64,000 nt of DNA from Lytechinus pictus (taxonomy: Eukaryota; Echinodermata; Echinoidea; Temnopleuroida; Toxopneustidae), in contig NC_087252.1 in NCBI RefSeq assembly GCF_037042905.1, positions 2,877,501 to 2,941,500 on the forward strand. Direction: 5' to 3'. The position numbers and the translations under genes were made by a program. The notes beneath the pieces were generated by a model that saw only the letters and a list, made by a program, of their open reading frames with translations, did not search any database and had not been told where the DNA came from. Of this stretch, positions 27,901 through 37,429 are shown piece after piece. Position 1 is the stretch's first letter, and every line of letters begins with the position of its first letter.

Positions 27901-30828
27901 GGAAACCCTTTCAATTATCTTTTCAACTGTTATCATCATCATCATTATCAATATTATGAATGATATTCTAGTTGCAATGAACTTACCTCCATATCTGGCC
28001 CTATGGGGAATACTGGCTGTGCCTCCTTGTATTTCGTGTATTCATTGTCAAAAGAAAGCACTCCATTGTCGTTTACCTGTACAAGGAGGGAAAATGAAGA
28101 GGAGGAGGAAGGGGGGGGGGGTGGGCGAAGAGAGAAAAGAGGGTGGGGACGGAAAAGGAAGAATGAGTGTGGTCAATTAGCGCGTCATAAGTGTAAAATA
28201 ATGGCAATCATATCATGACCTAACCCTAACCCATAGCCACCGTGCTAATTTATATTATTATTATTATTTTATTGTAACAGAGGTTTTGGTAAAATTAAAC
28301 TACGTTTGATCTTTTTTATGACGCTAGTTTGAAATTTGAAGACACCATGAATTATTAATATCGTCGCAGTACATTCAGTAAAAAGTCAGAAATTCTTTCC
28401 AGAGAGTACAGAATGCACCAAATGTATGTTTCGGTCGAGTTATTACGCCACACAAAGGGTGAGTTCAGATTATGAATTATTCATTAATTGCAATCTGATT
28501 TTTTTTTTGTGTAAACCAATGCTGAAACATACTTTGTTAAATACTTTGTGGCAGTTAATTTGAATGGACCGCGATTTATGTTAGGCCTATTTTGTACGCT
28601 ATTACATAGAGGGCAGTGTTTATAAATACATCTATCATGTCTATAGTTCATTTTGGCGTACTCGGATTTCAAGTGTTGCTATTTTAGTAACATTTTGAAT
28701 GAAAAAAGGCTGTGGTTCCCATTAAATTAGTAACACACACACGCTCACACAAGTAGAAAGTATTGCATAAATGTAAAACAAAATAGAATCAGATTTCAAG
28801 TGGATCTACAACCTTTACTAAAAATTTGAAAAAGGATAGGTCTATACTAGTTAACAAAGACAAATTGGGTTATAAAACTAGGGCACTTGTTTAGGGGCCT
28901 GCATAAATCCTACTGATTTGACAATTTAGGATATGATTTATGAAAAAAAAGATGCTTCTATAAGATATTTGGTTAACCATGTGTAAAATGTGGAAAATAA
29001 AAGAAAGCTACGTACAAACATTTTCCAGTATTTCTCGTTGTAAAATGGTATGCCCCATCTCAGTTCAATGGCTGGCGAGGCAACATCATTGCTCTGTCTC
29101 AAATAATCATCACGATTTCCTTCCCCATAAGGATAAAAATCTGGAGAACAGAAAAAAGGAGGGAAATTAACAAAAAATCTTAATATTTTACTGAATACCT
29201 ATTCTTATAATAATGTTCTCATTTATGGTAATTGATCTGTAATTGTGTTCATGTCAAAATTCTGTATAATGTTGCTGGATGATTTATGTACAGTATATAT
29301 CTAATGTGTTGTACTCTGCATGCATGCATGTAAACAAGATGAATTTCTACAAAGCTGAACCATGAAACAATAATAATGAAACAAATAGTACAGCAAAACA
29401 TGGTCATCTCAACCGAATACAATTTGTTGGACACATAACAATGCCCGTAAATATTTATTCAAGATACTAAAAAAGGGGGGAATAATTACCTCATCGCTGA
29501 CGTTAATAAGGATGATGGCAAATGCTTTAGCAGCCATGATGATGGTGGGGATGATTTGAATAAAACGAGAAAAATCTAACAAGCGTAACATTAAAAATTT
29601 CATCAAAATCGCATGTAAAATTAAGAAAGTTATGACATTTTGAAGTTTCGCTTAATTTCACAAAACAGTTGTAATGCACATCCTGGGCGGTATGCAAATG
29701 GGGAAACTGATGACGTCATCCACTCACTATTTCTTTTACATTTTATTACAATGAAATATGACATTTTTTAAATTTTCTCCTCATTGTCAAATGAAGCAAA
29801 ATTTATCCCTGAACATGTGGAATAAGCATGGTTTTAATATCATATGTTTCAGTCAAGTTGGTCCTTATTGTCTAATCTGTAAGAAATGAAACATCGTATA
29901 ATTCAAACAATAAAAAAAAAACAGAAGAAAGAATGAGGGACATCGATTGTCCAATTTGCATGTCTCTGAATTGTGCATATCAATGTTTTGTGAAAGATAA
30001 GCGGAACTTTCAAATGTCATAACTTTCATATTTTACATCCGATTTTGATGAATTTTTTTGCATTATGCTAAGTTTGATTTTTCTCTATTTATTCAAATCA
30101 ACATTTTTCTGGGGTGGACTTAACCTTTAAATAATTCGCTTATTTGCCTGGTTTGACTTTGCTCACTTAATTGGTAAAATCTGAAGAAATTTGGGGCCAT
30201 GTACGTCACATTTCCATAATATTTTTATTAAGATAATAATATTAACGTGTTATCAACAATGATGATGATAGTGATGATGATGATGATGATAATACTTATA
30301 TTGATGATGAAAATTATAGCATTCATAATAATAACAACGGTAATTGTAAAAACAGTGATGATAGAAAGATGATAATGATTATAATCATAACACAGCAAGT
30401 TTTATAAACACAATGAGAATCACCAATAATAACTGTTATTATTCATGATTATTGTTTCGCGGTATTAACGCTTTTCACAATTAAACTGCGCATAATTGTA
30501 ATGAAATCAATATGTATTCATCGCCCGATGAAAGTGAGTTTAGAAAAATCAGAAAGTGCTGAAAATGATGGAGAAAGGAATCCATGAACCATGATTTCAA
30601 TTTTCCCATTATAATTTGGTATCATAAGTCTTTAAACAATCTTAGTTATTGCTTTCCATGGTTCAAAGCATTTCAATGGGCGCCATTTTGGAATTCAACC
30701 CTCATCAATCCTTAGCATCCATACCGGAAACAAAAATGGACAAAAATATACTTACATCGCTGATTTTCTGCAATTACTTGAACTGCACCAAGACAGCAGC
30801 ACATTAGGACGAAAATCCCCTTCGCCAT
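4342..30828 (-). CDS. mesh: Mesh-like NIDO-AMOP-VWD-sushi transmembrane protein, 22 exons
   Basis: I joined 22 coding exons by eye using GT/AG borders and reading phase: 30756-30828, 29016-29140, 27987-28076, 26475-26608, 26124-26220, 24843-24980, 24188-24353, 22877-23140, 22116-22253, 21446-21605, 20417-20564, 19124-19287, 18515-18780, 11623-11775, 10932-11087, 10353-10498, 8970-9096, 8184-8447, 6349-6549, 5642-5824, 5109-5253, 4342-4642. They sum to 3,639 nt, or 1,212 residues plus stop, with no internal stop. Order: signal peptide (1-20), NIDO (about 25-225), linker, AMOP (about 512-654), VWD (about 655-850), two sushi domains (about 938-1064), transmembrane helix (about 1074-1096), cytoplasmic tail. 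Drosophila Mesh, a smooth septate junction protein of gut epithelium, has this architecture; SUSD2 and MUC4 share parts of it. I infer a type I membrane protein of epithelia. SUSD2-like naming would also be reasonable. Confidence 0.9.
4810..5093. repeat. (ATC/GAT)n microsatellite in the last intron of the Mesh-like gene
   Basis: A nearly continuous trinucleotide array with occasional GTC or TTC variants. On the gene's strand it reads GATGATGAT and begins about 15 bases after the donor of exon 21. The very long Ser, Asp and Met ORFs across it are artefacts of the repeat. Confidence 0.95.
5109..5253 (-). CDS. mesh: Exon 21 of the Mesh-like gene: transmembrane helix
   Basis: Residues 1065-1112. 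[20 protein letters not shown] leads into a Trp and then a strongly basic stop-transfer run ([15 protein letters not shown]), which places the C-terminus in the cytoplasm. The exon ends AAAT before GTAAGG. If this donor is not used, the codons read ATG TAA and the protein ends at residue 1113. Confidence 0.87.
5642..6549 (-). CDS. mesh: Exons 19-20 of the Mesh-like gene: two sushi (CCP) domains
   Basis: Exon 19 (6349-6549) encodes a sushi module with its four cysteines in VTCQY, FRCDD, RVCQP and NECL. Exon 20 (5642-5824) encodes a second one with [18 protein letters not shown] and PGCY. Each occupies one symmetric phase-1 exon, the usual layout for sushi modules. They lie just outside the membrane helix. 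Confidence 0.88.
5868..5900 (+). repeat. (GT)n followed by a poly-G run
   Basis: About ten GT dinucleotides run directly into a stretch of G. It lies in intron 19, 45-75 bases upstream of the exon 20 acceptor on the gene's strand, where it reads as poly-C then CA repeats. Confidence 0.9.
6677..6825. mobile_element. MITE with CAGGGGCCGCGGAAC terminal inverted repeats
   Basis: The left end has AGGGGCCGCGGAACCGG and the right end GTTCCGCGGCCCCTG. The interior has a poly-G run, poly-C runs and a short A+T-rich core. It is about 150 bp with no coding capacity, which fits a non-autonomous DNA transposon in intron 18. Confidence 0.75.
6830..7226. mobile_element. MITE (TTACAAAGAGTTGCGATTGA ends) split by a LINE fragment
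   Basis: The left arm starts TTACAAAGAGTTGCGATTGA at about 6830 and the right end carries ATTGAGGTTGATCGG near 7205-7220. The full-length relative at 38567-38836 has the same ends and interior. In this copy the interior is interrupted after GATGGATTTCAA at about 7030 by a sequence ending in repeated ATCA. That is the segment annotated at 7030-7202. Confidence 0.7.
7030..7202 (+). mobile_element. 5'-truncated LINE fragment nested in the MITE
   Basis: The translation contains [20 protein letters not shown], which resembles the part of a non-LTR reverse transcriptase just after the YADD box. The fragment then jumps to a LINE 3' end with GAATGAAATAAATTCG and a tail of ATCA repeats, like the tail of the LINE at 34.4-35.8 kb. 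Internal sequence is missing, so this is a dead copy. Confidence 0.6.
7303..7862. mobile_element. Foldback MITE, AAGTCCACCCC family, copy A (intron 18)
   Basis: It begins TTAAAGTCCACCCCAACAAA. Both halves carry matching inverted blocks (AAAGTTATGACATTTT-like and CACAAAACAGTTATATGCACA). It is degenerate at the right end. Related copies lie at 15641, 29545 and 32274. Confidence 0.75.
8184..11775 (-). CDS. mesh: Exons 14-18 of the Mesh-like gene: VWD domain and following region
   Basis: Residues 655-936. Exon 14 carries the hallmark [10 protein letters not shown] followed by YSFNGKGEW. Exon 17 carries [14 protein letters not shown] with NGGTS, the conserved end of a VWD module. Exon 18 continues [18 protein letters not shown] and ends in a Lys/Ala/Arg-rich helix before the first sushi domain. 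A 6.7-kb intron separates exon 13 from exon 14 and contains the composite element described at 12992-18473. Confidence 0.9.
8590..8639 (+). repeat. (CAG)n microsatellite, intron 17 of the Mesh-like gene
   Basis: Sixteen perfect GCA/CAG units without interruption. A shorter CAT array follows at about 8712-8743. Both lie between exons 17 and 18. Confidence 0.95.
9328..9632. mobile_element. MITE with TACACTGTTA terminal inverted repeats
   Basis: The left end is TACACTGTTAAGAAGAA and the right end TTTTCTAACAGTGTA. The interior, about 300 bp, is A+T-rich and has no ORF. It lies in intron 16. Confidence 0.65.
9962..10330. repeat. (ATC/GAT)n microsatellite in intron 16 of the Mesh-like gene
   Basis: About 370 bp of CAT/ATC units with scattered CAC and CGT variants. 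On the gene's strand it reads GATGATG and starts about 22 bases after the exon 16 donor. The apparent poly-His, poly-Ser and poly-Met ORFs are artefacts. Confidence 0.95.
10551..10770 (+). repeat. Five perfect 44-bp tandem repeats
   Basis: The unit begins ACGAAACAAACGGTGAGC and ends TAGTAATGGCATGA. Five copies are identical base for base, so the expansion is recent or has been homogenised. It lies in intron 15, starting 52 bases upstream of the exon 16 acceptor. On the gene's strand each unit contains TTACTAAAC, which resembles a branch point. Confidence 0.95.
12907..12958. mobile_element. MITE end fragment (CTTACAAAGAG family)
   Basis: CCGTCTTACAAAGAGTAACG is followed by a second inverted end, AATCGTAACTCTATGG. 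It matches the termini of the full element at 38567-38836 but lacks the interior. It abuts the (AT)n tract where the composite element starts. Confidence 0.5.
13052..13657 (+). repeat. 600-bp polypurine tract
   Basis: Almost uninterrupted A and G (only a few T or C). On the Mesh-like transcript it is a long polypyrimidine run. The Lys/Glu/Arg and Phe/Ser/Leu ORFs here come from composition only. Such tracts can form triplex DNA. Confidence 0.95.
13658..15010. repeat. Minisatellite with GGCGCC and TTCGAA palindromes
   Basis: Dozens of imperfect units built from GGGCGCCAAATTGATG, TTCGAACTAG and a variable G run. Unit length varies, mostly around 30 bp. The G run ranges from two to more than ten. 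Translated ORFs repeat the unit and are not genes. Confidence 0.9.
15180..18240 (+). repeat. Decayed long-period repeat with GCTCGCGCTTCGCGCTCGC core
   Basis: Hairpin-forming cores occur near 15193, 15462, 16722, 16832, 17060, 17168, 17352, 17662, 17794, 17973 and 18204. Between cores a shared spacer can be traced: CATTATTTGATTAGTGAGATG, CTTAAAATGTCCCTTTT and AGGTCTGAATATCAAAA. Where adjacent copies survive the period is roughly 110-180 bp. Copy B of the foldback MITE interrupts the array. Confidence 0.75.
15641..16142. mobile_element. Foldback MITE, AAGTCCACCCC family, copy B
   Basis: It starts TAAAGGACAAGTCCACCCCC and its interior matches copies A, C and D in inverted order. It ends early, after GCGAAACTTTAAAATGTTG, without the right terminus. 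Confidence 0.75.
18515..19287 (-). CDS. mesh: Exons 12-13 of the Mesh-like gene: AMOP domain
   Basis: Residues 512-654. The AMOP cysteine pattern is clear: [35 protein letters not shown], then [22 protein letters not shown], and the closing [17 protein letters not shown] is an extracellular domain of adhesion-related proteins, usually followed by VWD as here. Exon 13 uses the acceptor TTAATCAG ending at 18781; the CAG seven bases further in is out of phase. Confidence 0.9.
20417..24353 (-). CDS. mesh: Exons 7-11 of the Mesh-like gene: NIDO end and extracellular linker
   Basis: Residues 220-511. Exon 7 begins [12 protein letters not shown], the usual NIDO tail. Exons 8-11 encode the segment that links NIDO to AMOP in Mesh/SUSD2 proteins, with Cys residues in GPCF and NCTWMSS and a Trp-rich end ([22 protein letters not shown]). 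Exon 10 needs the acceptor CCACAG at 21611-21606. A nearer AG gives the wrong phase. Confidence 0.82.
20763..21005. mobile_element. Foldback MITE rich in GGTGTTAA
   Basis: The left end TACACTGTAAAAACGG and right end CAGTTTTTGCTGTGTA are inverted. Both arms contain repeated AACACC/GGTGTT words, and a GGACCACACC/TGGTGTGGTCC block is matched in the two arms. It lies in intron 10 and has no coding capacity. Confidence 0.75.
24720..24840. repeat. Purine-rich tract directly after the exon 6 donor
   Basis: On the plus strand this is AAGAAGGAGG-like sequence; on the gene's strand it is a run of TCTTC and CCTCC beginning a few bases after the donor at 24842. Such pyrimidine tracts are typical ligands of PTB-type splicing regulators. 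Use here is an inference. Confidence 0.8.
24843..29140 (-). CDS. mesh: Exons 2-6 of the Mesh-like gene: NIDO domain
   Basis: These five exons encode residues 25-219. Recognisable NIDO features are YFYPYGEGN near the start, VNDNGVLSF at the exon 2/3 joint, [18 protein letters not shown] in exon 4, [13 protein letters not shown] in exon 5 and [19 protein letters not shown] in exon 6. NIDO is an extracellular domain found in nidogen, MUC4 and Mesh. Exon 2 uses the donor GTACGT at 29015-29010: a GTTTGT three bases upstream would break the frame into exon 3. Confidence 0.88.
25225..25385. repeat. (TAA/TAATGA)n low-complexity tract, intron 5
   Basis: Repeated ATAATAATA with TAATGATG variants. No other feature is seen in the surrounding 1 kb of intron. 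Confidence 0.8.
26716..26952. mobile_element. MITE with CAGGNGCGGATCCAGG inverted ends
   Basis: The left end is CAGGAGCGGATCCAGG followed by poly-G; the right end is TCCTGGATCCGCCCCTG preceded by CCCCCCTCCC. The interior has TTTTTTTGCTTGTCAATTT and CGGGTACGAAATATCC, shared with the element at 56896-57206. It lies in intron 3. The ends resemble those of the composite element at 12992-18473. Confidence 0.75.
29545..30130. mobile_element. Foldback MITE, AAGTCCACCCC family, copy C (intron 1)
   Basis: It ends CTGGGGTGGACTTAACCTTT. Inverted arms of about 200 bp contain TAAGAAAGTTATGACATTTT and its complement. The left terminus is degenerate (GGTGGGGATGATTTG). Confidence 0.8.
30756..30828 (-). CDS. 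mesh: Exon 1 of the Mesh-like gene: start codon and signal peptide
   Basis: The ATG at 30826-30828 opens [20 protein letters not shown], a hydrophobic signal peptide with likely cleavage near residue 20. The exon ends in phase 1 before GTAAGTA. This start was chosen because the hydrophobic run begins immediately and the next exon continues directly into the NIDO domain. Confidence 0.88.
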
Positions 30829-33800
30829 CTTGGTCCCTGATGATATTGCACAAAAAGAAATTCACCGTATATCCTCTTATAGTATTGAGACTCCTTCAGA
30901 CGGTTTCTATCATTTTCCATACACCGTTCCCGCCTAAATATACATATATTATTCGCATTCTATACACTGCATTGCTTAGGCGTTTTACAGTTTGGACGTG
31001 TGGAATATGTAAAGTTAAAACCTAATGCTCGCAAGGAATGATGGGTGATGACCTGTGACCTTACACATTGGAAATGTACAAACAAAATTATATCAGGGCT
31101 TTTGTCAATAGATAGTTAAAAATTAACATCATGATACATAATGCTGTACCAGGCATGGGGTGCGTCCGAATGGACCATCCCATTGATCTGGAAGGGGTGT
31201 AGATAATCAATATGCATAGTTTATTATTTGTTGTTGATTCTATAACGTTATCATAATGGACATCCCTTTGTAAGGAAATCTCTCCGATAAAACAATAATT
31301 ACAAATTGTTTGCGGTACACCATCTACAACCGCACACAAAATGTGTGCATTCGAGCAGGGGGGGGGGGGGGGGGTGTCGTGAGTCGCAGATGACCAAGCC
31401 TGGGACAAAATCATAACCACGGCTTGTTTTCAGACGTCACGTGACCTCTTTCAAGATTATAGGATGAATAAATAATTAAAATTAGTTTCCTATGGACAAA
31501 CATAGCGCGGGGGTATTTCCTGTTTATTTTGATTTGGAAATGCTGAAAGTGTGAAGCCATCGGTTTTTAATAACTTCCAAAACATTTCAAATGAACAAAC
31601 TTAATCTAATTTATTGTCTCAATAGTCCCATAGACATGACAAAAGTGCGGGATCGGTCATTTTTGTTCATTTTTTATCGTTGATGAAACTAATAAATGAT
31701 CGGTGCGGCATATTATTTATGAATTCATTAAAATAAGAGACCAAACATTGTTTTCATTCGCAAAATAATGACTGGGTGAAGAGAAATAGAGAAAAATACT
31801 ATTTATTTTGCAAGATTTCGCACTTGTCTACCACCAAATTAATCATTCGTTAAACTCCTTTTTATCTGAAATGTACTTTGAAAGGAAGTGTACGTGGAAA
31901 TATAATATGAGGTAAACAAGATAAGCATGCAAAATACGCAATTTCATACTCTTTATTTATGGTACACGTATTCAACTTCAATTATAATCTGTTTCATTTT
32001 ATGCCCCATATAAACATAACAATATGAAATACAATACCATTTACAAATACTCTACAACAATCAGAAAATTCGCTGCTAAAACCACATAACGGAAACTAAT
32101 AAAGAAGTATTCTAAAATGGCAATTATACGATAGAATGAATTATTCTAAATAATTCAAATTATGCCTGTACTAATCCCAAACAAGTTTAAAACAAACTTA
32201 CAAAAATACGAAAATTATAACCATGAATATTGATAAACAATATTATAACCATTAAAAAAATTTCAAGAGTGATGAAGGACAAGTCCACCCCAACAAAACA
32301 GTCGATTTGAATAAAAAAGAGAAAGATCCAGCATGCATAACACTGAAAATTTAATCAAAATCGGATGTAAAATAAGAAAGTTATGACATTTTAAAGTTTC
32401 GCTTAATTTCACAAAACAGTTATATGCACATCCTGCTCGGTGTGCAAATAAGGGGACTGATGACATCACTCAGTCACTATTTCTTTTGTATCTTATTATA
32501 TGAAATATGAAATATTCTAATTTTCTCCTCACTGTTCTGTAAAAAAAGTAATATTCCTTTAATGAACATGTGGTATTGTTATAAAATGTTATGGTTCAGT
32601 TAAGTTGGTCCTTAATGTCAAATTGGTAAAAATTGAAATATTGTATAATTCAAACAATAAAAAACAAAAAAGAAATAGTAAATGATGGACATCATCAATG
32701 ATGTCTCATTTGCATGTCACTGAATTTGGAATAGAACTGTTTTGTGAAAAATAAGCAAAACTTTAAAATGTCATAACTTTCTTAGTTTGTATCCGATTTT
32801 GATGAAATTTTCAGCATTATGCTTGTTTTCCTTTCCTCTATTGATTCAAACCAACATTTTCTGGTGTGGACTTACCCTTTAACATGAAATATGACTTGTG
32901 TGGCCTACCAATATTATATCAGTATCTCTGTCCGAACATTTAATTCCATAATAAAGGGAAGACTATTACGTATCTGAGATTGTATGCCAATATTGAATAA
33001 ACCCATCTGTTGACAAATCATAAGATTAACTTAAATTAATAATAAAACAATTTGGAAATCAAAGCAATTAACTAGAATACGGGGTTAGGAAACGGATCTT
33101 TTCAACTGCAGCTTCAAACTGAATATTTGCAAAAGTATATGGCACTGCGATTTTTATGGCATATACATTATCCTATCTGATTTAGCAGTGAATGAATGAT
33201 TACTGACTCACGTTGGCAATAGCACGAATAGAGCAAACATTTGTAATAGGAAAGGAATTTGTTGACTCAAGCAAGTGTTTACTATCTAGTAAAGTATTAA
33301 CGGCGTGGGGGCAAAGTTGTGATGACATGGGGTGCAATAAGGAAAAGAATATCCTTCTTTGATAATGTTGCAAGCCTATTACCATCCTCACGTAGAATTT
33401 GGTATAGTTTTGGAAAGAACGTGCTTTTCTAGACTATGGAACGCCGCACGTATCGTTTCACAATATTGGTATTTTTAAAGCTTTCTTGTGAGCCCATCGC
33501 CGCTCGTTCTCTCTCTCCTTCACATGCCCTCTTCGCTTCTCGTTCTCTGTATTTCCCCCTATACTTTGTGTTTAGTTAAACCGTAACATTTTATTTTTTT
33601 CTTCTTTTTTATCCTTGTTCTTGTCGTTGTTGTAGTTGTTCTACTTCTTTTCATTTTTTTCGATTCCCCTTCTTCTTGAACCTTGATTTTTTTTCTCAAG
33701 ACGCCTTTTTTCTTTTCTTCTTCATTTTCAATCACTCCTTTTGTGTCCCCTTCTAATTTCATTTTTTTTTCTTTTCCTTTCATACAATTCTCTCCTTTTT

Positions 33801-34400
33801 ATATATTGGCATAACCACTGTTTCTTTCACTCTGTTTCTTATAATGTCTCCATTGCTTTCGTGATCGTTCTTCCCTCTTCTTTTTCCCTCTAAATATTTT
33901 GCCTGAAATTAATAATGGTTCTTTACAAGAAAGCATTGCAAAAGTATCGTTGAAGCATGGAGCTATCAATAGCTCCATGGTTGAAGGTAGTTTCACCGAG
34001 TATTAAAATTTTGTTGTTACAGAACTCGTCACACGTCCACATGCCACTCTGATAGAGCGCCACCAAGCGATCAACATGGAAAAAATTAAACGTAGAAGCT
34101 GACGTAATTTCTCACACCCTTTTTCGTATGAACACAAATAAATAAAAAAAGAATTCCTAGGTAAGGAGAAGTCGAAATAATTCATAATTTACATTTTCAG
34201 TCTGTTTTTCACTAAACCATGTAAACTGGTGTAGGATAATTTAAATATTTTAAGCCCATGGCGATAAAAGGCAGTTCTATTTCTCTGACCAATTGGACAA
34301 AGTTACGTAATGAGCATCACATTTTGAGGGGGCACACAATGGCATACGTGAACAACTTATATAAGCGCGTGATCGAGCAAAACGGGCGATAATATTTTTT
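30829..34400. other. Intergenic region upstream of the Mesh-like gene
   Basis: It should contain the promoter and 5' UTR of the Mesh-like gene, read leftwards from 30828, but no element was clear enough to call. It also contains foldback copy D at 32274-32882, a poly-G run near 31360 and a pyrimidine-rich stretch at about 33480-33780. No convincing coding region was seen. Confidence 0.6.
32274..32882. mobile_element. Foldback MITE, AAGTCCACCCC family, copy D
   Basis: This is the clearest copy: AAGGACAAGTCCACCCCAAC at the left, CTGGTGTGGACTTACCCTTT at the right, and long inverted arms (AAAGTTATGACATTTTAAAG left, its complement right). Confidence 0.85.
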
Positions 34401-35845
34401 TAAATTCAAATCTAATTTTGTGACATATTTCAACAAAATACACCGACAGTATTCTCATGCTTTACCATTTGAATTTCATCACCGTCATCAAGTAGTTACC
34501 ATGCAGACGGTTCTTTCTGATTCACTGCCTATTAAATGCGGAGTCCCTCAAGGAAGCATTTTAGGTCCCATTCTTTTTATGTCTTACATCAATGATATGT
34601 GTACTTGTATTAACGAATCTAAATTAATTTTATATGCTGATGATAGTGTCTTGCTATATTCAGATACAAATCCAATGATAATTGATAAAAAACTTAGTGC
34701 AGATCTGGCAAATTGCATTAAATGGATGTCTGACAACAAGCTTAGTTTACACGTTGGGAAAACAGAAAGCATTTTATTTTGTTCGAAACGAAAGTTAAGA
34801 TATACACACGATTTCAAGGTTTCATATAATAATCAGGTAATTGACATAAAAAAAATCAGTAAAATATTTGGGAATTAATTTAACAAGTAACCTATCATGG
34901 ACGGGTTTGGTAGACTCAATCGTCAAAAAGACAAATTCACGCTTGAGATTTTTGTATAGATATCAAACCTGTTTGAATATGAAGTCTAGACGTATTTTAT
35001 GCTTTGCTTTAATACAATGTCTATTCGACTATGCTAATGCGGCTTGGTACGGTAGTCTGGGTGTTACGGATAAGAAAAAGCTAAGAATAATTCAAGATAA
35101 AATTGTAAGATACATAAATGTTTTAGGACCAAGAGCACATGTCGGATGTAAAGAACTTGAAAACGCAGGATTACTCCATGTAGATCACAGATCACAACAA
35201 TTAGTATTACACCACGTGCATAAAATATTCTATTCGCATACATTAGATCATTAAATAGCAAATAATTTCACCCGTGTATCAAATATCCATAGGTACGGTA
35301 CTCGAAATAGTAATTTTCATTTTGTATTACCAAAACGTGAAGGACATATAGGGAACACTTTTTATTTTAATGGCATCCAATCTTGGAATGCTCTTCCCAA
35401 TCAAATAAAAAGCAGTTAAAATATTTTCTCAATTTAAGAGTGCATTAAAGAAGCACCTAAAACTTGAAGCTACCCGAGAGCAATATAACCAGTAAAAATC
35501 AAACATTTTGTACAGTTGGTTTCTAGTATTGTAGATAATGTAGGGTATGTTGAAATATAATCTTGTTTCATATATTAGGAGGATTGTTGTTTGCTTCAGA
35601 TGTTTGCATATTATTTGACTGATGGATATGTATGTATGTATTTCATTATTATTATTTTAAAACCATATTCCAGTACTTGTCGTAGTTTATACTTTTGTTA
35701 CAATATGTTAATGTTTTATACTAACTATAGGACCCCATTGGAAATAAGCCTTTCGGCTTTCATGGGCTATCCTGTCAAGGTATTCTTCAATTTTATTGTA
35801 ATCTCCTGTGATATTCTTGACGAATAAAATCAATCAATCAATCAA
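34400..35845 (+). mobile_element. 5'-truncated non-LTR retrotransposon (LINE) with RT remnants
   Basis: Two overlapping ORFs carry reverse transcriptase motifs: GVPQGSILGPILF and LYADDSVLLYSD, then CIKWMSDNKLSLHVGKTE (34420-34878). After a frameshift near 34870, GINLTSNLSW and SRLRFLYRYQTCLN continue the thumb region (34868-35254). The 3' part is non-coding and ends GAATAAAATCAATCAATC. No endonuclease domain is present, so the copy is truncated. The motif order fits a Jockey-superfamily element (CR1/L2-like). The clade is not certain. Confidence 0.85.
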
Positions 35846-36234
35846 ACAAGCAACATTATTATGATAACTACATATATACCATGTATATAGTACAAAACCA
35901 GGTTTGGATAACATCAGGATTGTTGAATTTATTTTGAACCGACTTATTGCAATGGTGTACAATGTTGGAATTCGTTTTTTTTTATCACGTGAAATAAGAA
36001 AAAAAAAATTCTCACATGTTGAAAAGCTATTGAAACGAGATATGAAGAATGTTTCCACTGAATCTTTAACTGAAGTTTTTATCAACCTTTTTATTTCATT
36101 TTGTTTGAAGCTGTTGTCATTTGCCACAATTAAGATTAAGGGAGTACTCTACATAAAATAATACATCCCCTTTCTTTAAGGAATGTGAACACCTTTAATA
36201 TAGATATAGATTGGTTGATTGGAGTTTATTTGCC

Positions 36235-36635
36235 TGGGTCCGAAAACGAAATGAGGTTCGTAATTCCGAAAGTTCGTTAGTCCGAAAACAAAGTGAGGTT
36301 CGTAATTCCGAAGGTTCGTCAGTCCGAAAACGTAATGCTAACGAACCTTATTTCGTTTTCGGATTAACGAACCTTCGGAACAACGAACCTTATTTCGTTT
36401 TCGGACTAACGAACCTTCGGAACATCGAACCTTATTTCGTTTTCGGATTATCGAACCTTCGGAATAACGAACCTTCGGAATGACGCCACATATGTTCGGA
36501 TTAACGAACCCTTTTACGTTTTCGGATTAACGAACATCGAGGTATAGGCAATTTACGTGTTTCGGAATTACGAACCTTCGGAATAAAGAACCTTCGGAAT
36601 TACGAACCTTCGGAATTACGAAGTGTAACCGTTTT
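36235..36635. mobile_element. Palindromic TTCGTAATTCCGAA element, copy 1
   Basis: The left arm repeats GTTCGTAATTCCGAA and GTTCGTTAGTCCGAAAACG. The right arm repeats their complements, AACGAACCTT and CGTTTTCGGATTAACG. It ends with TCGGAATTACGAAGTGTAAC. It is a foldback built from short tandem units with no protein. The left arm is shorter than in copy 2. Confidence 0.75.
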
Positions 36636-37429
36636 TATTATCAAAATTGAAACCATAGTGTATATACCTCTTCTCTATGATAATGTGTCACTTGTCCCAG
36701 TGATTGTCAACTTAACAACAAACAGTGAAGTGAAACAACTTCCCTTTCAGGCACGATATGAAGAATTTTAAACTTCGTAAAATTATGTGATACAATTTTA
36801 GATACATTTCCTCCAGTCGCATTTTCAGTACTGTTTTTTACGGAGCAAACCAGACAAACGGATTTCTATATGGGCCAATAAGAGTGACCCAAACAAGATG
36901 TTCTTTTTAGGTCAAAGGTCAATTGTAAAATACCCGAGTAAATTGGTATTGTGGTTTTTTTTTACTACGCTAATTGGTTTTGATGGATCAACCTCCATGA
37001 TAAAATAATAACAATAATACAACTCAAAATGCTGACAATTCATCACATTATGTAGAAATAAAAACAACAAAGACATCGAATATTAGAGTTGAGCTATATT
37101 TTGTAAAATGAATGGTAATGGATATGCAATAGATGGATAGATGTCATCACTTTTACATTTTATTACATTTCGTCAAAATAATTTCATATTTTCATACCAA
37201 ACATCCACATGTTGTGGCAACATATGAAATTAAAAGTTATTGAAATAAAGTTTGATCCTCTTTTTACATTACGGTGGCAATAAATGAATAAATTTGAGTT
37301 CATATAACAAATAATAAGTAAAGAGGTTACAATCAGCTTACAAATCGTACATTCAGTAAGACTTGAAAATGTTTTACTGAATCAATCATTTTGATCAATG
37401 GCACTGTGAGCCAAAAATATCGCGCATAC

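Noticed and set aside
34420-35254. Host gene encoding a reverse transcriptase
   Set aside because: Frameshifted, lacks endonuclease, and ends in a LINE-type repeat tail; it is a dead retrotransposon copy.
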